Shown: positions 45,143 through 53,965, counted from the stretch's first letter. The stretch: 64,000 nt of DNA from Pedobacter steynii (GCF_001721645.1 NZ_CP017141.1:3782001-3846000), one strand, 5' to 3'. Notes: generated from the sequence alone by a model not told the origin. Numbers and translations are program-made.

Positions 45143-46306
45143 ATGAGAATTTATTTAGACAACGCTGCAACAACACCATTAAACAGAGAAGTATTTTTGG
45201 CTATGGAGCCTTACTTATTTGAAAACTTCGGTAATCCTTCCTCTTCTCATTTCCATGGGAGGGAAGCAAGAGTAGCCATTGAACAGTCCAGGGGAATTAT
45301 CGCGGATTTATTAAACGCCAGTCCGAGGAATATTGTTTTTACTTCCGGAGGTTCTGAAGCCGATAATACGGCGATCCTTTCCGGTATTCGTGCTAATGGT
45401 ATCCGCCTGGCCATTACCACTCCATTTGAGCACCATGCGGTGCTTCATACTTTAAGGGCATTGGAAAAAAATGGAGAGATCCGGATCGTCTATTTGAAAC
45501 ATGATCAAAGGGGAAAGCTTTCCTTGTCCCATCTGGAGCAGCTCCTTGCAGCCAATGAGCGGGCGTTTGTGTCGGTAATGCACGGGAATAATGAGATTGG
45601 AAACCTGAATGATATTGAAACTATCGCAGCGGTCTGTAGCAAGTACCGGGCTGTTTTTCATTCAGATACCGTTCAATCTATGGGACAGTACCGGTACGAT
45701 ACCCAATCGTTAAATGTTGATTTTCTGGTAGGATCAGCGCATAAATTTCATGGGCCAAAGGGAATTGGCTTTCTATACAGGAACACATCCCTTGAATTAC
45801 AGCCCTTAATCAATGGTGGTGCTCAGGAATACAAGCAAAGAGCCGGAACGGAAAATGTAACCGGAATCGTTGGTCTGGCCAAAGCACTTGAAATTGCCTA
45901 TAGAAATCAGGCAGGCAACCAGAAACATTTAGCCAGGCTGAAAGAGAGAATGATTTTCAGGCTGACTGAAAAGATTCCTGGCATTTCTTTTAACGGGAAT
46001 TCAGCGCAGAATGAAGGGACTCTGAATAGTGTATTGAGTGTCTCCCTCCCTGATTTGAAAAGCGGGATTAGTCCTCTTCATTATCTGGACCAGCATCAGA
46101 TTTCGGCTTCAGGAGGTAGCGCTTGTAATAGTCATTCTGGTGCAGGATCGCATGTGCTGGCTGCTTTAGGCTATGATTTCAGCAGACCGACACTTCGTTT
46201 TTCTTTTAGTCGTTATAATACCGAAGAAGAAATTGACTTTGCAGTTGAAAAACTGGCTGGCCTGTACATCAAAGAAGCGGTGCTGGAAATTACTGAAGCC
46301 TATTAA
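45143..46306 (+). CDS. Cysteine desulfurase-like PLP enzyme
   Basis: A 387-residue NifS/IscS-type class V aminotransferase. It begins RIYLDNAATTPLNREV. The PLP lysine lies in 'GSAHKFHGPKGIGFLY' and the catalytic cysteine in 'SGGSACNSHSG'. IscS would have a similar GSAC motif. It would take sulfur from cysteine for Fe-S clusters or thio-nucleotides, or use a related sulfur amino acid. It is alone behind a SAM-I riboswitch, which is more typical of methionine genes, and no iscU-like gene lies next to it. Confidence 0.88.
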   Translation: MRIYLDNAATTPLNREVFLAMEPYLFENFGNPSSSHFHGREARVAIEQSRGIIADLLNASPRNIVFTSGGSEADNTAILSGIRANGIRLAITTPFEHHAVLHTLRALEKNGEIRIVYLKHDQRGKLSLSHLEQLLAANERAFVSVMHGNNEIGNLNDIETIAAVCSKYRAVFHSDTVQSMGQYRYDTQSLNVDFLVGSAHKFHGPKGIGFLYRNTSLELQPLINGGAQEYKQRAGTENVTGIVGLAKALEIAYRNQAGNQKHLARLKERMIFRLTEKIPGISFNGNSAQNEGTLNSVLSVSLPDLKSGISPLHYLDQHQISASGGSACNSHSGAGSHVLAALGYDFSRPTLRFSFSRYNTEEEIDFAVEKLAGLYIKEAVLEITEAY

Positions 46307-46313
46307 AAAAAAC

Positions 46314-46348
46314 AGTCCCCCAAAAAGTTAAGCTATTTCTGGGGGACA
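46314..46348. terminator. Bidirectional intrinsic terminator
   Basis: GTCCCCC (46315-46321) pairs with GGGGGAC (46341-46347), between convergent genes. An A-run before the stem gives eight T on the reverse strand, and ATTTTA follows on the forward strand. Confidence 0.85.
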
Positions 46349-46350
46349 TT

Positions 46351-47541
46351 TTATAACCTGGATTTTTTCAATTCAATCACGGTAATCTCCGGCCAGATGC
46401 CAACTCTGCCTGAAAAACCGAGGAAACCGAAGCCCCTGTTGATATTCAGGTACCGGCCATTTTCGCTGGTTATACCTGCCCAGTGTGCATATCTGTACTT
46501 AACGGGACTCCATTTGATGCCAAAAGCTTCCATTCCAAACTGCATTCCATGGGTATGGCCTGATAAGGTGAGGTGGATCTTCGAAGGCCATTTTTTGACT
46601 TCTGAATCCCAGTGAGTAGGATCGTGGGAGAGTAATACTTTAAAACTTTTCGGGTCAACATCAGTCAGGGCCTTATGCAGATCTCCACGTTCGCCAAATC
46701 CAATTCCCCAATTTTCAACACCGGCAAGGATGATCTTTTGGCCGTCTTTTTCCAGTGCAACGTGTTCGTCCAGTAAAAGACGATAACCCATTTCGCCATG
46801 ATGCCTTTTTAAATCCTGTAAATTGGCTTGTTTAATGGTTTCGTTTTCCCATTTTACATAATCTCCATAATCGTGGTTCCCAAGAATGGAAAACTGGCCG
46901 TAGGGTGCTTTTACCTGCGAGAAATGTCCCATCCATGGCACAATCTCTTCTGCTTTATTGTTAACAAGGTCGCCAGTAAATACAAAAACATCTGAATTCT
47001 GCGCTTTAATCAGGTCTATTCCTCTTTGTACCGCTTTAGCATTCTTGAAGCTACCTGCATGTACGTCAGAGATCTGGGTGATCGTAAAACCATCAAAATT
47101 TTCAGGGAGATCATCGAAGTATAAAGTATGTTTAATCACACGATAAGCATATTTTCCCCTGATGATACCATATAAAAAGATGAGTACCGTAATTCCAAAG
47201 AGTACCAGTCCAAACTCCACCCAGTAGACATTTCTTGCAGCTCCTGTAATCAACCGGTAACCATCACCCAGAAATAAGACGATGAAAAAAACCAGCTCAC
47301 TTGCCAGTAATACAAGGAAAGTATGGGTGGTGATTTTAAAGAAAATATCCATTCCATTGTCCCGCATCCTTTGAATAGAATAGGCGAGGGAAACTGTAAT
47401 GAAAATAATGAAACCCCAGAAAACAGGGCTAAGCCAGGTACTGATCGTTAAAGTCTGGATTCCGGAGAGCACATACCAGTTTAATAAAAAGACAAATGTT
47501 GCGATAACAACAAAAGGTAAAAGATTGATTTTTCTCTTCAT
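46351..47541 (-). CDS. Membrane-bound metallophosphoesterase
   Basis: A 396-residue protein with four N-terminal helices (about 7-25, 32-50, 70-92 and 105-125) followed by a calcineurin-like phosphoesterase domain (about 150-390). All metal motifs are present: ISDVHAG, FTGDLVNN, GNHDY, LSHDP and SGHTHG. It resembles YkuE/UDP-DAGP hydrolase-type enzymes. The domain is probably on one face of the inner membrane, acting on phospholipid-related substrates. Confidence 0.87.
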   Translation of the reverse strand: MKRKINLLPFVVIATFVFLLNWYVLSGIQTLTISTWLSPVFWGFIIFITVSLAYSIQRMRDNGMDIFFKITTHTFLVLLASELVFFIVLFLGDGYRLITGAARNVYWVEFGLVLFGITVLIFLYGIIRGKYAYRVIKHTLYFDDLPENFDGFTITQISDVHAGSFKNAKAVQRGIDLIKAQNSDVFVFTGDLVNNKAEEIVPWMGHFSQVKAPYGQFSILGNHDYGDYVKWENETIKQANLQDLKRHHGEMGYRLLLDEHVALEKDGQKIILAGVENWGIGFGERGDLHKALTDVDPKSFKVLLSHDPTHWDSEVKKWPSKIHLTLSGHTHGMQFGMEAFGIKWSPVKYRYAHWAGITSENGRYLNINRGFGFLGFSGRVGIWPEITVIELKKSRL

Positions 47542-47833
47542 AGAAATTTTAAACTAAATAAAAGTACTGTATCAGTCTTGATTTTAGGTGTATGAAAACC
47601 AATTTGACATTGTTAAGATGATTGCCGAAATGAATTTGTGCAGCTGATGATCCGTAAGTGTATGTCTGATCTGTAATAACCCGGCTTAAGAAGCGCTTAA
47701 GGTGATGCCAATCAGGGACTAATAAGTAAAAAAGAAGATTTTTTGTTTGCTTTTTATGTAAAATAAATCACTGTAATACAGCTTATTACATATTTTTTAC
47801 AAATACAATATACGACTAAACCTATATACTTTA
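47542..47833 (+). promoter_or_regulatory. Upstream control region of the sulfur operon
   Basis: This gap between divergent genes codes for nothing recognisable. It has a 19-base palindrome (47772-47790, TGTAATA-CAGCT-TATTACA) containing TAAT-N7-ATTA, the shape of a LysR-type box, about 45 bases upstream of the -7 element. A smaller CTTAAG inverted pair lies at 47685-47701. Confidence 0.5.
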
Positions 47834-47841
47834 TATATTTG
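47834..47841 (+). promoter_or_regulatory. -7 promoter element of the sulfate reduction operon
   Basis: TATATTTG matches TAnnTTTG. Transcription would begin near 47846-47848. No convincing -33 TTG is seen, which would suit an activator-dependent promoter. Confidence 0.6.
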
Positions 47842-47875
47842 CTGTATGAACCAAACAATTTACAACGGAAATCTG

Positions 47876-47902
47876 ATGTTTACCCACTGCATGTGTAGGT
47901 AG
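47876..47902 (+). CDS. Cysteine-rich leader peptide
   Basis: A tiny ORF, MFTHCMCR then stop, with Cys-Met-Cys as residues 5-7. The frame extends up to another ATG at 47846 (18 codons), but that codon is at the predicted transcription start. It lies between the promoter and a terminator hairpin, 90 bases before the sulfite reductase gene. The peptide is probably read as a cysteine (and perhaps methionine) sensor rather than made for its own sake. Confidence 0.65.
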   Translation: MFTHCMCR

Positions 47903-47909
47903 TGATTTC

Positions 47910-47971
47910 GGCTGTAGAGAATAAAAATATTTAAAAGCTTCTTCAGTCTCCCAGGCAGAAGGAGCTTTTTT
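47910..47971 (+). promoter_or_regulatory. Transcription attenuator: antiterminator and terminator
   Basis: A terminator stem is formed by 47933-47944 with 47958-47969 (12 bp, one G-U) ending in a T-run, only 20 bases before the sulfite reductase start. The segment 47910-47919 can instead pair with 47939-47948 (one mismatch, two G-U). This uses part of the terminator's left arm. Placement just after the leader peptide stop fits ribosome-mediated attenuation. Confidence 0.6.
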
Positions 47972-47991
47972 CAAATAAGACCAAACGTACT

Positions 47992-50079
47992 ATGCAAAGT
48001 TTTAGAACAGAGTTAGAAAATCCTGTTGTTGAAAAGGATATCATTGATCTTGAAAAAAAGATCAGAGAATTCCGTGAAGGGAAAATTCATGAAGAGAAAT
48101 TTAGGAGCCTTCGCCTGGCCCGTGGTGTTTACGGACAAAGGCAGCCGGGGGTACAAATGGTACGTATTAAACTACCTTTTGGAAAAGTAACTTTTAAGCA
48201 ACTCTTGCGCATTGCGGATGTTTCTGATGAGTATGGAAGTGGAAATCTACATTTAACTACCAGACAAGACATTCAGATTCATTATGTGAGCCTGGACAGG
48301 ACCCCTCAGTTGTGGCAGGAGCTGGAACAGGATGATGTAACCATTCGTGAGGCTTGTGGTAATACCGTAAGGAATGTTACCTCTTCACCGGATTCGGGAA
48401 TTAATCCGAATGAGTTGTTTGATGTTTCTCCTTATGCCCATGCTTTCTTTACTTATTTTTTGAGAAACCCTATTTGTCAGGAGATGGGTAGAAAGATTAA
48501 ATTTTCTTTCTCCTCTGATGAAAAGGATACTGCATACAGCTATATTCATGACCTTGGTTTTATCCCAAAAATCAATGAAAAGGGAGAACGTGGTTTTAAA
48601 GTAATGCTGGGTGGCGGCCTGGGCGCACAACCTTTCCTGGCGAGTTTTGTACATGATTTTTTGCCGGAAGACCAGATCATTCCTTATGCAGAGTCTGTTT
48701 TAAGGGTGTTTGACCGTTATGGAGAGCGAACCAACCGCAATAAAGCACGTTTAAAATATTTAGTCCAGAAACTGGGACTCGAAGAATTGCTCAGGTTAAT
48801 TGAGGAAGAAAGAGTCGCCAATAAATCCAAGTCCTTTCCGATCGACAGAGATACTGTTCCTTTGCCGGAGCCTCCGGCTTTGCTGGAATATCCTGAGCTT
48901 GATATTATCAATACCCTGGAGTATCAACACTGGCGTGCAACCAATGTGGTTGAACAAAAGCAGAAAGGTTTTTATGGTGTATATGTGAAAGTTCCTGTCG
49001 GTGATATTAAAACAGATCGGGCACGTAAACTGGTGGAAGGGATTTCCCCTTATGTTGCCGATGAGATCCGTATTACTCAAAATCAGGGATTATTATTAAA
49101 ATTCGTGAGAGAAGGTGCTCTGCCTTCCCTATATTTAGAACTGAAAGCGTTGGATTTTGCAACCCCTGGATTTGACAGTATTGGAGATGTGACGACCTGC
49201 CCGGGTACAGATACCTGTAATCTCGGAATTTCGAACAGCATGTCCCTTTCGGTTGCCCTGGAAGAAGTGATTTATGAGGAATTTCCGGAACTGATTTATG
49301 ATAAAGAAATCAAGATTAAAATCAGTGGATGTATGAATTCCTGTGGCCAGCATGGTCTGGCACATATCGGATTTCATGGCAGTTCTGTTAAGGCCAATGG
49401 GAAAGTTGTCCCGGCAGTACAGGTGATGTTGGGCGGTGGTACAGTAGGTGATGGAATCGGAAGGGTAGCGGAAAGAGTAATTAAAGCACCTTCAAAACGT
49501 GCTACAGCTGTACTGAGAACAATTTTAAATGACTTTAGTGCAAATGGAGAGGCCAGCGAAAGCTTTCACCATTATTACGACAGACAAGGGAAGGATTATT
49601 TTTACCAGTTGTTAAAGCCACTGGCCGATCTGACCAATCTGAAGGATGAAGAATATGTAGACTGGGGTCATGAGGAAATTTTTAACACGGCAATAGGCGT
49701 GGGAGAATGTGCCGGAGTAGTGATTGACCTGGTTGCGACCTTGCTTTTAGAGGCAGGAGAGAAACTGAGCTGGGCCAGGGCATCATTTGCAGCAGGAGCA
49801 TGGTCTGATGCCATTTATCATACTTATGCTGTATTTGTAAATAGTGCAAAAGCATTGTTATTAGATAAGGGAGTAAACAGCAGTACGCAGATTGGTGTCA
49901 TTCGTGAGTTTGATGCACATTATGTGGAAACAGGCGAGGTTAAATTAAAAAGTACCTTCAACGAGCTGGTGTTACAGATCAACAAGAACGAGCCTTCGGC
50001 GGAATTTGCTACGGCTTATTTGAACGAAGTGGAGAATTTTTATCAACAGATTACTGCAAAACGAGAGGAGAAAATTTAA
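47992..50079 (+). CDS. Assimilatory sulfite reductase with HEPN-like C-terminal domain
   Basis: A 695-residue siroheme/4Fe-4S reductase that takes sulfite to sulfide (six electrons). The cluster ligands are C403, C409, C447 and C451 (Cx5C and Cx3C, in TCPGTDTC and SGCMNSCG). The two ferredoxin-like half domains carry 'YGSGNLHLTTRQDIQIHYV' and 'ITQNQGLLLKFV'. Residues of about 550-695 form an all-helical tail resembling HEPN domains, which classic CysI lacks. It is the first gene of the sulfate reduction operon, directly behind the leader. No CysJ-like flavoprotein is present, so ferredoxin is the probable donor. Confidence 0.9.
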   Translation: MQSFRTELENPVVEKDIIDLEKKIREFREGKIHEEKFRSLRLARGVYGQRQPGVQMVRIKLPFGKVTFKQLLRIADVSDEYGSGNLHLTTRQDIQIHYVSLDRTPQLWQELEQDDVTIREACGNTVRNVTSSPDSGINPNELFDVSPYAHAFFTYFLRNPICQEMGRKIKFSFSSDEKDTAYSYIHDLGFIPKINEKGERGFKVMLGGGLGAQPFLASFVHDFLPEDQIIPYAESVLRVFDRYGERTNRNKARLKYLVQKLGLEELLRLIEEERVANKSKSFPIDRDTVPLPEPPALLEYPELDIINTLEYQHWRATNVVEQKQKGFYGVYVKVPVGDIKTDRARKLVEGISPYVADEIRITQNQGLLLKFVREGALPSLYLELKALDFATPGFDSIGDVTTCPGTDTCNLGISNSMSLSVALEEVIYEEFPELIYDKEIKIKISGCMNSCGQHGLAHIGFHGSSVKANGKVVPAVQVMLGGGTVGDGIGRVAERVIKAPSKRATAVLRTILNDFSANGEASESFHHYYDRQGKDYFYQLLKPLADLTNLKDEEYVDWGHEEIFNTAIGVGECAGVVIDLVATLLLEAGEKLSWARASFAAGAWSDAIYHTYAVFVNSAKALLLDKGVNSSTQIGVIREFDAHYVETGEVKLKSTFNELVLQINKNEPSAEFATAYLNEVENFYQQITAKREEKI

Positions 50080-50867
50080 TGATCACTCAAAATATAAATC
50101 ATAAAGAACCCAGGATTACCCTGGTAGGTGCCGGACCAGGTGATCCTGAATTGATCACCATGAGAGGGGCAAATGCCTTGAAATCTGCAGATGTTGTCTT
50201 GTACGATGCTTTAGTGAATGAAGGCATATTGGATTATGCAGGCCCGGATGCCATCAAGGTGTATGTGGGCAAGCGCTCCGGAGAACATTCTTACGCTCAG
50301 GATGCGATCAATAAACTGATGGTAGACTATGCGATTAATTATGGGCATGTGGTGCGCTTAAAAGGTGGTGATCCTTTTGTTTTTGGCAGGGGATATGAAG
50401 AACTAGATTTCGCAGCTGGTTACAGCATTCCCGTAACCGTTGTTCCAGGTTTATCGAGCTCAATCTCTGTACCCGGGTTACAACAAATTCCGGTCACACA
50501 CAGAGGCTTAAGCGAAAGCTTCTGGGTGGTAACAGGGACGACGACCTCGGGAAAGATCTCCAACGATCTTTATGAAGCCGCCAGATCTAAAGCAACAGTA
50601 GTTGTACTAATGGGTTTAGGCAAGCTGAAAGAGATTGTGAAGCTTTTCCAGAATGAAGGAAAAGGGCAGCTGCCGGTTGCGGCGATTCAAAGTGGCTCCA
50701 CAGAAAATGAGAAACTTGCCATTGGCATTGTAGATACGATTGTGGAAGTAGTAGAAGAAAAAGGAATTGAAGCACCTGCCTTACTTGTGTTTGGAGAGGT
50801 AGTTTCCTTACATCCTTCTTTCCTGCCGATCAGGGAATTTTTCAACGCGCTTAAAGAGGAACAATAG
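50079..50867 (+). CDS. cobA: Uroporphyrinogen-III C-methyltransferase
   Basis: A 262-residue SUMT that methylates uroporphyrinogen III twice using SAM to give precorrin-2, the first step to siroheme. Motifs: 'LVGAGPGDPELITMRG', 'VRLKGGDPFVFGRG' and 'PVTHRGLS'. Its ATG overlaps the stop of the sulfite reductase by one base (TAATG), so the enzyme is coupled to the protein that needs the cofactor. Confidence 0.95.
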   Translation: MITQNINHKEPRITLVGAGPGDPELITMRGANALKSADVVLYDALVNEGILDYAGPDAIKVYVGKRSGEHSYAQDAINKLMVDYAINYGHVVRLKGGDPFVFGRGYEELDFAAGYSIPVTVVPGLSSSISVPGLQQIPVTHRGLSESFWVVTGTTTSGKISNDLYEAARSKATVVVLMGLGKLKEIVKLFQNEGKGQLPVAAIQSGSTENEKLAIGIVDTIVEVVEEKGIEAPALLVFGEVVSLHPSFLPIREFFNALKEEQ

Positions 50868-50872
50868 AGCAT

Positions 50873-52342
50873 ATGGAAGGCAACCAATTATTTCCTGTCT
50901 TCATCAAGTTAAATACCATACATACGTTGCTGATTGGTGCCGGACCTGTGGGACTGGAGAAATTATCGGCGATACTAACAAATAGTCCGGAGGCCCGGGT
51001 AACGGTAATTGCATTGGATATTTTGCCCGAATTGCGGGAACTGGCCGAAGGTTATGAAAAAGTGAAACTGATCCAAAGGGAATTCGATACAGCGGATCTG
51101 GATGATGCAGATCTGGTGGTCGCTGCGACAAATAATGAAACGCTGAATCAGCAAATCAGAACGGCGGCAGATCAGCGTAACCTCCTGGTGAATTTTGCTG
51201 ATAAGCCGGATCTTTGTAATTTTTATCTGGGATCCATTGTAAAAAAAGGAGACCTGAAAATTGCGATTTCCACGAATGGAAAGTCGCCAACCATAGCAAA
51301 GCGACTGAAAGAAGTGCTGAATGATAATTTACCTGAAGAGCTGAATGATACCTTACAGCAAATGCAGGCACTTAGAAATACATTGAATGGTAATTTTACT
51401 TCGAAAGTTAAAAAGCTCAATGAAGTGACCGCCATTCTGGTGAAGGAAAAAAATGAGGATAAGGTAAAGAAGAATTTTAAATGGCTGATCTGGACCTCCA
51501 TTATTTTTTCCTTTGGAATTGTGATTGCTGCCTTCTGGCATAAGGAACCTGAATTCCAGGCTTATATTGCTCAGCTGAATCCGATGTTTTACTGGTTCCT
51601 GATTGGCGGGTTTATTTTTGCCATGATCGATGGTGCCATTGGAATGTCGTATGGTGTAACTTCTACTTCATTCTCTCTGGCGATGGGTGTTCCACCTGCA
51701 TCAGCGAGTATGGGGGTACATTTATCAGAGATTTTGAGCAACGGAATTGCAGGATGGATGCATTATCGTTTTGGAAATGTGAACTGGAAACTGTTTCGTA
51801 TTTTATTGATTCCTGGAATTGTAGGTGCAGTGGTCGGTGCTTATCTGCTCTCTTCCCTGGAACATTACAGTCACTACACCAAACCTTTGGTTTCTTTATA
51901 TACCTTGATTCTGGGTGGAGTAATTCTATCCAAAGCGTTTAAGGTAAACCAGAAACATAAAAATCCAAAAGGGAAAATAAAGAAAATTTCTCTGCTGGGA
52001 CTGTTTGGTGGTTTTATTGATGCTGTTGGCGGCGGTGGATGGGGATCTATTGTTTTATCGAGCTTAATTGCGGGAGGGCGAAACCCAAGGTTTTCTTTGG
52101 GAACGGTAAAGATTACGCGCTTCTTTATTGCCTTAATGAGCTCGCTGACTTTTATCACCATGTTAAACGGAGCGCATTGGGAAGCGGTAGCCGGGTTAGT
52201 TATTGGCAGTGCGCTGGCATCGCCAATCGCGGCAAGGGTTTCCAATAAAATCTCTGTGAAGACCATTATGGTATCAGTCGGAGTGCTGGTGGTGTTGGTC
52301 AGCCTTCGCAGCATTGTCAATTTTATCCTTAAACTAGTATAG
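50873..52342 (+). CDS. Fusion: siroheme synthase (precorrin-2 dehydrogenase/ferrochelatase) and TauE/SafE permease
   Basis: A 489-residue two-part protein. Residues 1 to about 195 match the CysG N-terminal/Met8 domain: NAD site 'LLIGAGPVGLEKL', catalytic-Asp region 'VNFADKPDLCNFYLGSIV', and 'ISTNGKSPTIAKRLKEVL'. After a linker, residues of about 203-489 form 8-9 helices of a TauE/SafE (TSUP) transporter, with paired 'GAIGMSYGVTSTS' and 'GGFIDAVGGGGWG' motifs. The first half would oxidise precorrin-2 and insert iron to make siroheme. The second half would move sulfite, sulfate or a related anion. No frameshift or stop separates the parts. Confidence 0.9.
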   Translation: MEGNQLFPVFIKLNTIHTLLIGAGPVGLEKLSAILTNSPEARVTVIALDILPELRELAEGYEKVKLIQREFDTADLDDADLVVAATNNETLNQQIRTAADQRNLLVNFADKPDLCNFYLGSIVKKGDLKIAISTNGKSPTIAKRLKEVLNDNLPEELNDTLQQMQALRNTLNGNFTSKVKKLNEVTAILVKEKNEDKVKKNFKWLIWTSIIFSFGIVIAAFWHKEPEFQAYIAQLNPMFYWFLIGGFIFAMIDGAIGMSYGVTSTSFSLAMGVPPASASMGVHLSEILSNGIAGWMHYRFGNVNWKLFRILLIPGIVGAVVGAYLLSSLEHYSHYTKPLVSLYTLILGGVILSKAFKVNQKHKNPKGKIKKISLLGLFGGFIDAVGGGGWGSIVLSSLIAGGRNPRFSLGTVKITRFFIALMSSLTFITMLNGAHWEAVAGLVIGSALASPIAARVSNKISVKTIMVSVGVLVVLVSLRSIVNFILKLV

Positions 52343-52344
52343 TC

Positions 52345-53049
52345 ATGAAAGTAGATTTAGCAGAAATAGCGGCCCAAATAAAAGATAAAGATCCTGTGGA
52401 GGCGCTGAGGTATTTTGCCATCACTTACCCTGGAAAAATTGTATTCTCTACCAGTTTTGGATGGGAGGATCAGGTGATTACACATATGATCTTTGCCAAT
52501 GATATTCCGATTGAAGTGTTTACCCTGGAAACAGGAAGGCTCTTCCCGGAAACCTATTACGTATGGAACCGGACGCTGGAAAATTATAAAAAGCCGATTC
52601 TGGCCTATCATCCACAGGCAGAAGCCCTGCAGGAAATGGTCAATGCGAAAGGACCGAGCAGCTTTTATGAAAGCGTGGAAAACAGAAAAGAATGTTGTCA
52701 TATCCGTAAACTGGAGCCCCTGAAACGGGCCCTGGCTGGTAAAGACTGCTGGATTACAGGAATACGTTCAGAGCAGTCCTTAAACAGACATGATATGGCT
52801 AATATCGAATGGGATGCACAAAATGAGTTGTTAAAGTTCCATCCCATTTTCTTCTGGTCGCTGGAAGAAATAAAAGCGTACATCAAGAAACACAATATTG
52901 TATACAACACCCTGCACGATAAAGGATTTCCGAGCATAGGATGTGCCCCTTGTACGAGAGCAGTACGGGAAGGTGAAGATTTCAGAGCCGGACGCTGGTG
53001 GTGGGAAGATCAATCAAAGAAAGAATGTGGTTTACATGCCACTTCGTAA
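52345..53049 (+). CDS. cysH: Adenylyl-sulfate (APS) reductase
   Basis: A 234-residue CysH-type reductase that reduces activated sulfate to sulfite. The Cys pairs 'ECCHIRK' (about 116-119) and 'CAPCTRAV' (about 200-203) bind the 4Fe-4S cluster, which marks the APS-using type. 'KECGLHAT' at the end supplies the catalytic cysteine. No APS kinase (cysC) is in the operon, in agreement. It starts 2 bases after the fusion gene. Confidence 0.93.
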   Translation: MKVDLAEIAAQIKDKDPVEALRYFAITYPGKIVFSTSFGWEDQVITHMIFANDIPIEVFTLETGRLFPETYYVWNRTLENYKKPILAYHPQAEALQEMVNAKGPSSFYESVENRKECCHIRKLEPLKRALAGKDCWITGIRSEQSLNRHDMANIEWDAQNELLKFHPIFFWSLEEIKAYIKKHNIVYNTLHDKGFPSIGCAPCTRAVREGEDFRAGRWWWEDQSKKECGLHATS

Positions 53050-53059
53050 TTAAAAGAAA

Positions 53060-53965
53060 ATGAGTAAGTACAATTTAGACTATTTAGACGAACTGGAGGC
53101 CGAGGCGATTCACATCTTACGTGAAGTAGCAGGGCAATTTGAGAAACCAGCATTGTTATTCTCCGGAGGTAAGGATTCCATTACCCTGGTCAGGCTTGCT
53201 GAAAAAGCATTCAGACCGGGAAAGTTCCCTTTTCCCTTAGTACATATTGATACGGGGCATAACTTTGAAGAAACCATCGCCTACCGTGATCATATGGTGG
53301 AGCGCCTGGGGGAAAAACTGATCATCGGTCATGTTCAGGAATCTATTGATCAGGGCAAAGTAGTGGAACAAACCGGAAAAAATGCCAGCAGAAATGCCTT
53401 GCAAACCGTAACCCTTTTGGATACCATTGCCAAACATGGTTTTGATGCCTGTATTGGTGGTGCCCGCAGAGACGAAGAAAAAGCAAGGGCTAAAGAACGA
53501 ATCTTTTCAGTAAGGGATGAATTCGGACAATGGGATCCGAAACGTCAGCGTCCGGAGCTTTGGAACATCTATAACGGAAAAATCCATAAAGGAGAAAACG
53601 TCAGGGTATTCCCAATCAGCAACTGGACAGAGCTTGATGTATGGAACTATGTGAAAAGAGAAAATATAGATCTTCCTTCTATCTATTTTGCCCACTATAG
53701 GGATTGTATTACCAGAAACGGACAATTGATGGCGGCTTCTCCATTCCTGAATATGGATGAAGAAGACATCGTCGAAAACAAGAAAGTTCGTTTCCGTACG
53801 GTAGGAGATATGAGCTGTACTGCAGCTGTGGAATCTGAAGCAGATGAAATAGGAGATATCATTGCCGAGATCAGTGCATCAAAAATTAGTGAACGTGGAG
53901 CCCGCATGGACGATAAAGTATCTGAAGCTGCTATGGAAGACCGCAAAAAAGGAGGGTATTTTTAA
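53060..53965 (+). CDS. cysD: Sulfate adenylyltransferase subunit 2 (CysD)
   Basis: A 301-residue PP-loop ATP pyrophosphatase, with 'LLFSGGKDSITLVRLAEKAF' near the N-terminus and the typical 'ACIGGARRDEEKARAKERIFS' and 'FPISNWTELDVWNYV' segments. With CysN it forms adenosine 5'-phosphosulfate from sulfate and ATP. Its stop overlaps the cysN start by one base. Confidence 0.96.
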   Translation: MSKYNLDYLDELEAEAIHILREVAGQFEKPALLFSGGKDSITLVRLAEKAFRPGKFPFPLVHIDTGHNFEETIAYRDHMVERLGEKLIIGHVQESIDQGKVVEQTGKNASRNALQTVTLLDTIAKHGFDACIGGARRDEEKARAKERIFSVRDEFGQWDPKRQRPELWNIYNGKIHKGENVRVFPISNWTELDVWNYVKRENIDLPSIYFAHYRDCITRNGQLMAASPFLNMDEEDIVENKKVRFRTVGDMSCTAAVESEADEIGDIIAEISASKISERGARMDDKVSEAAMEDRKKGGYF

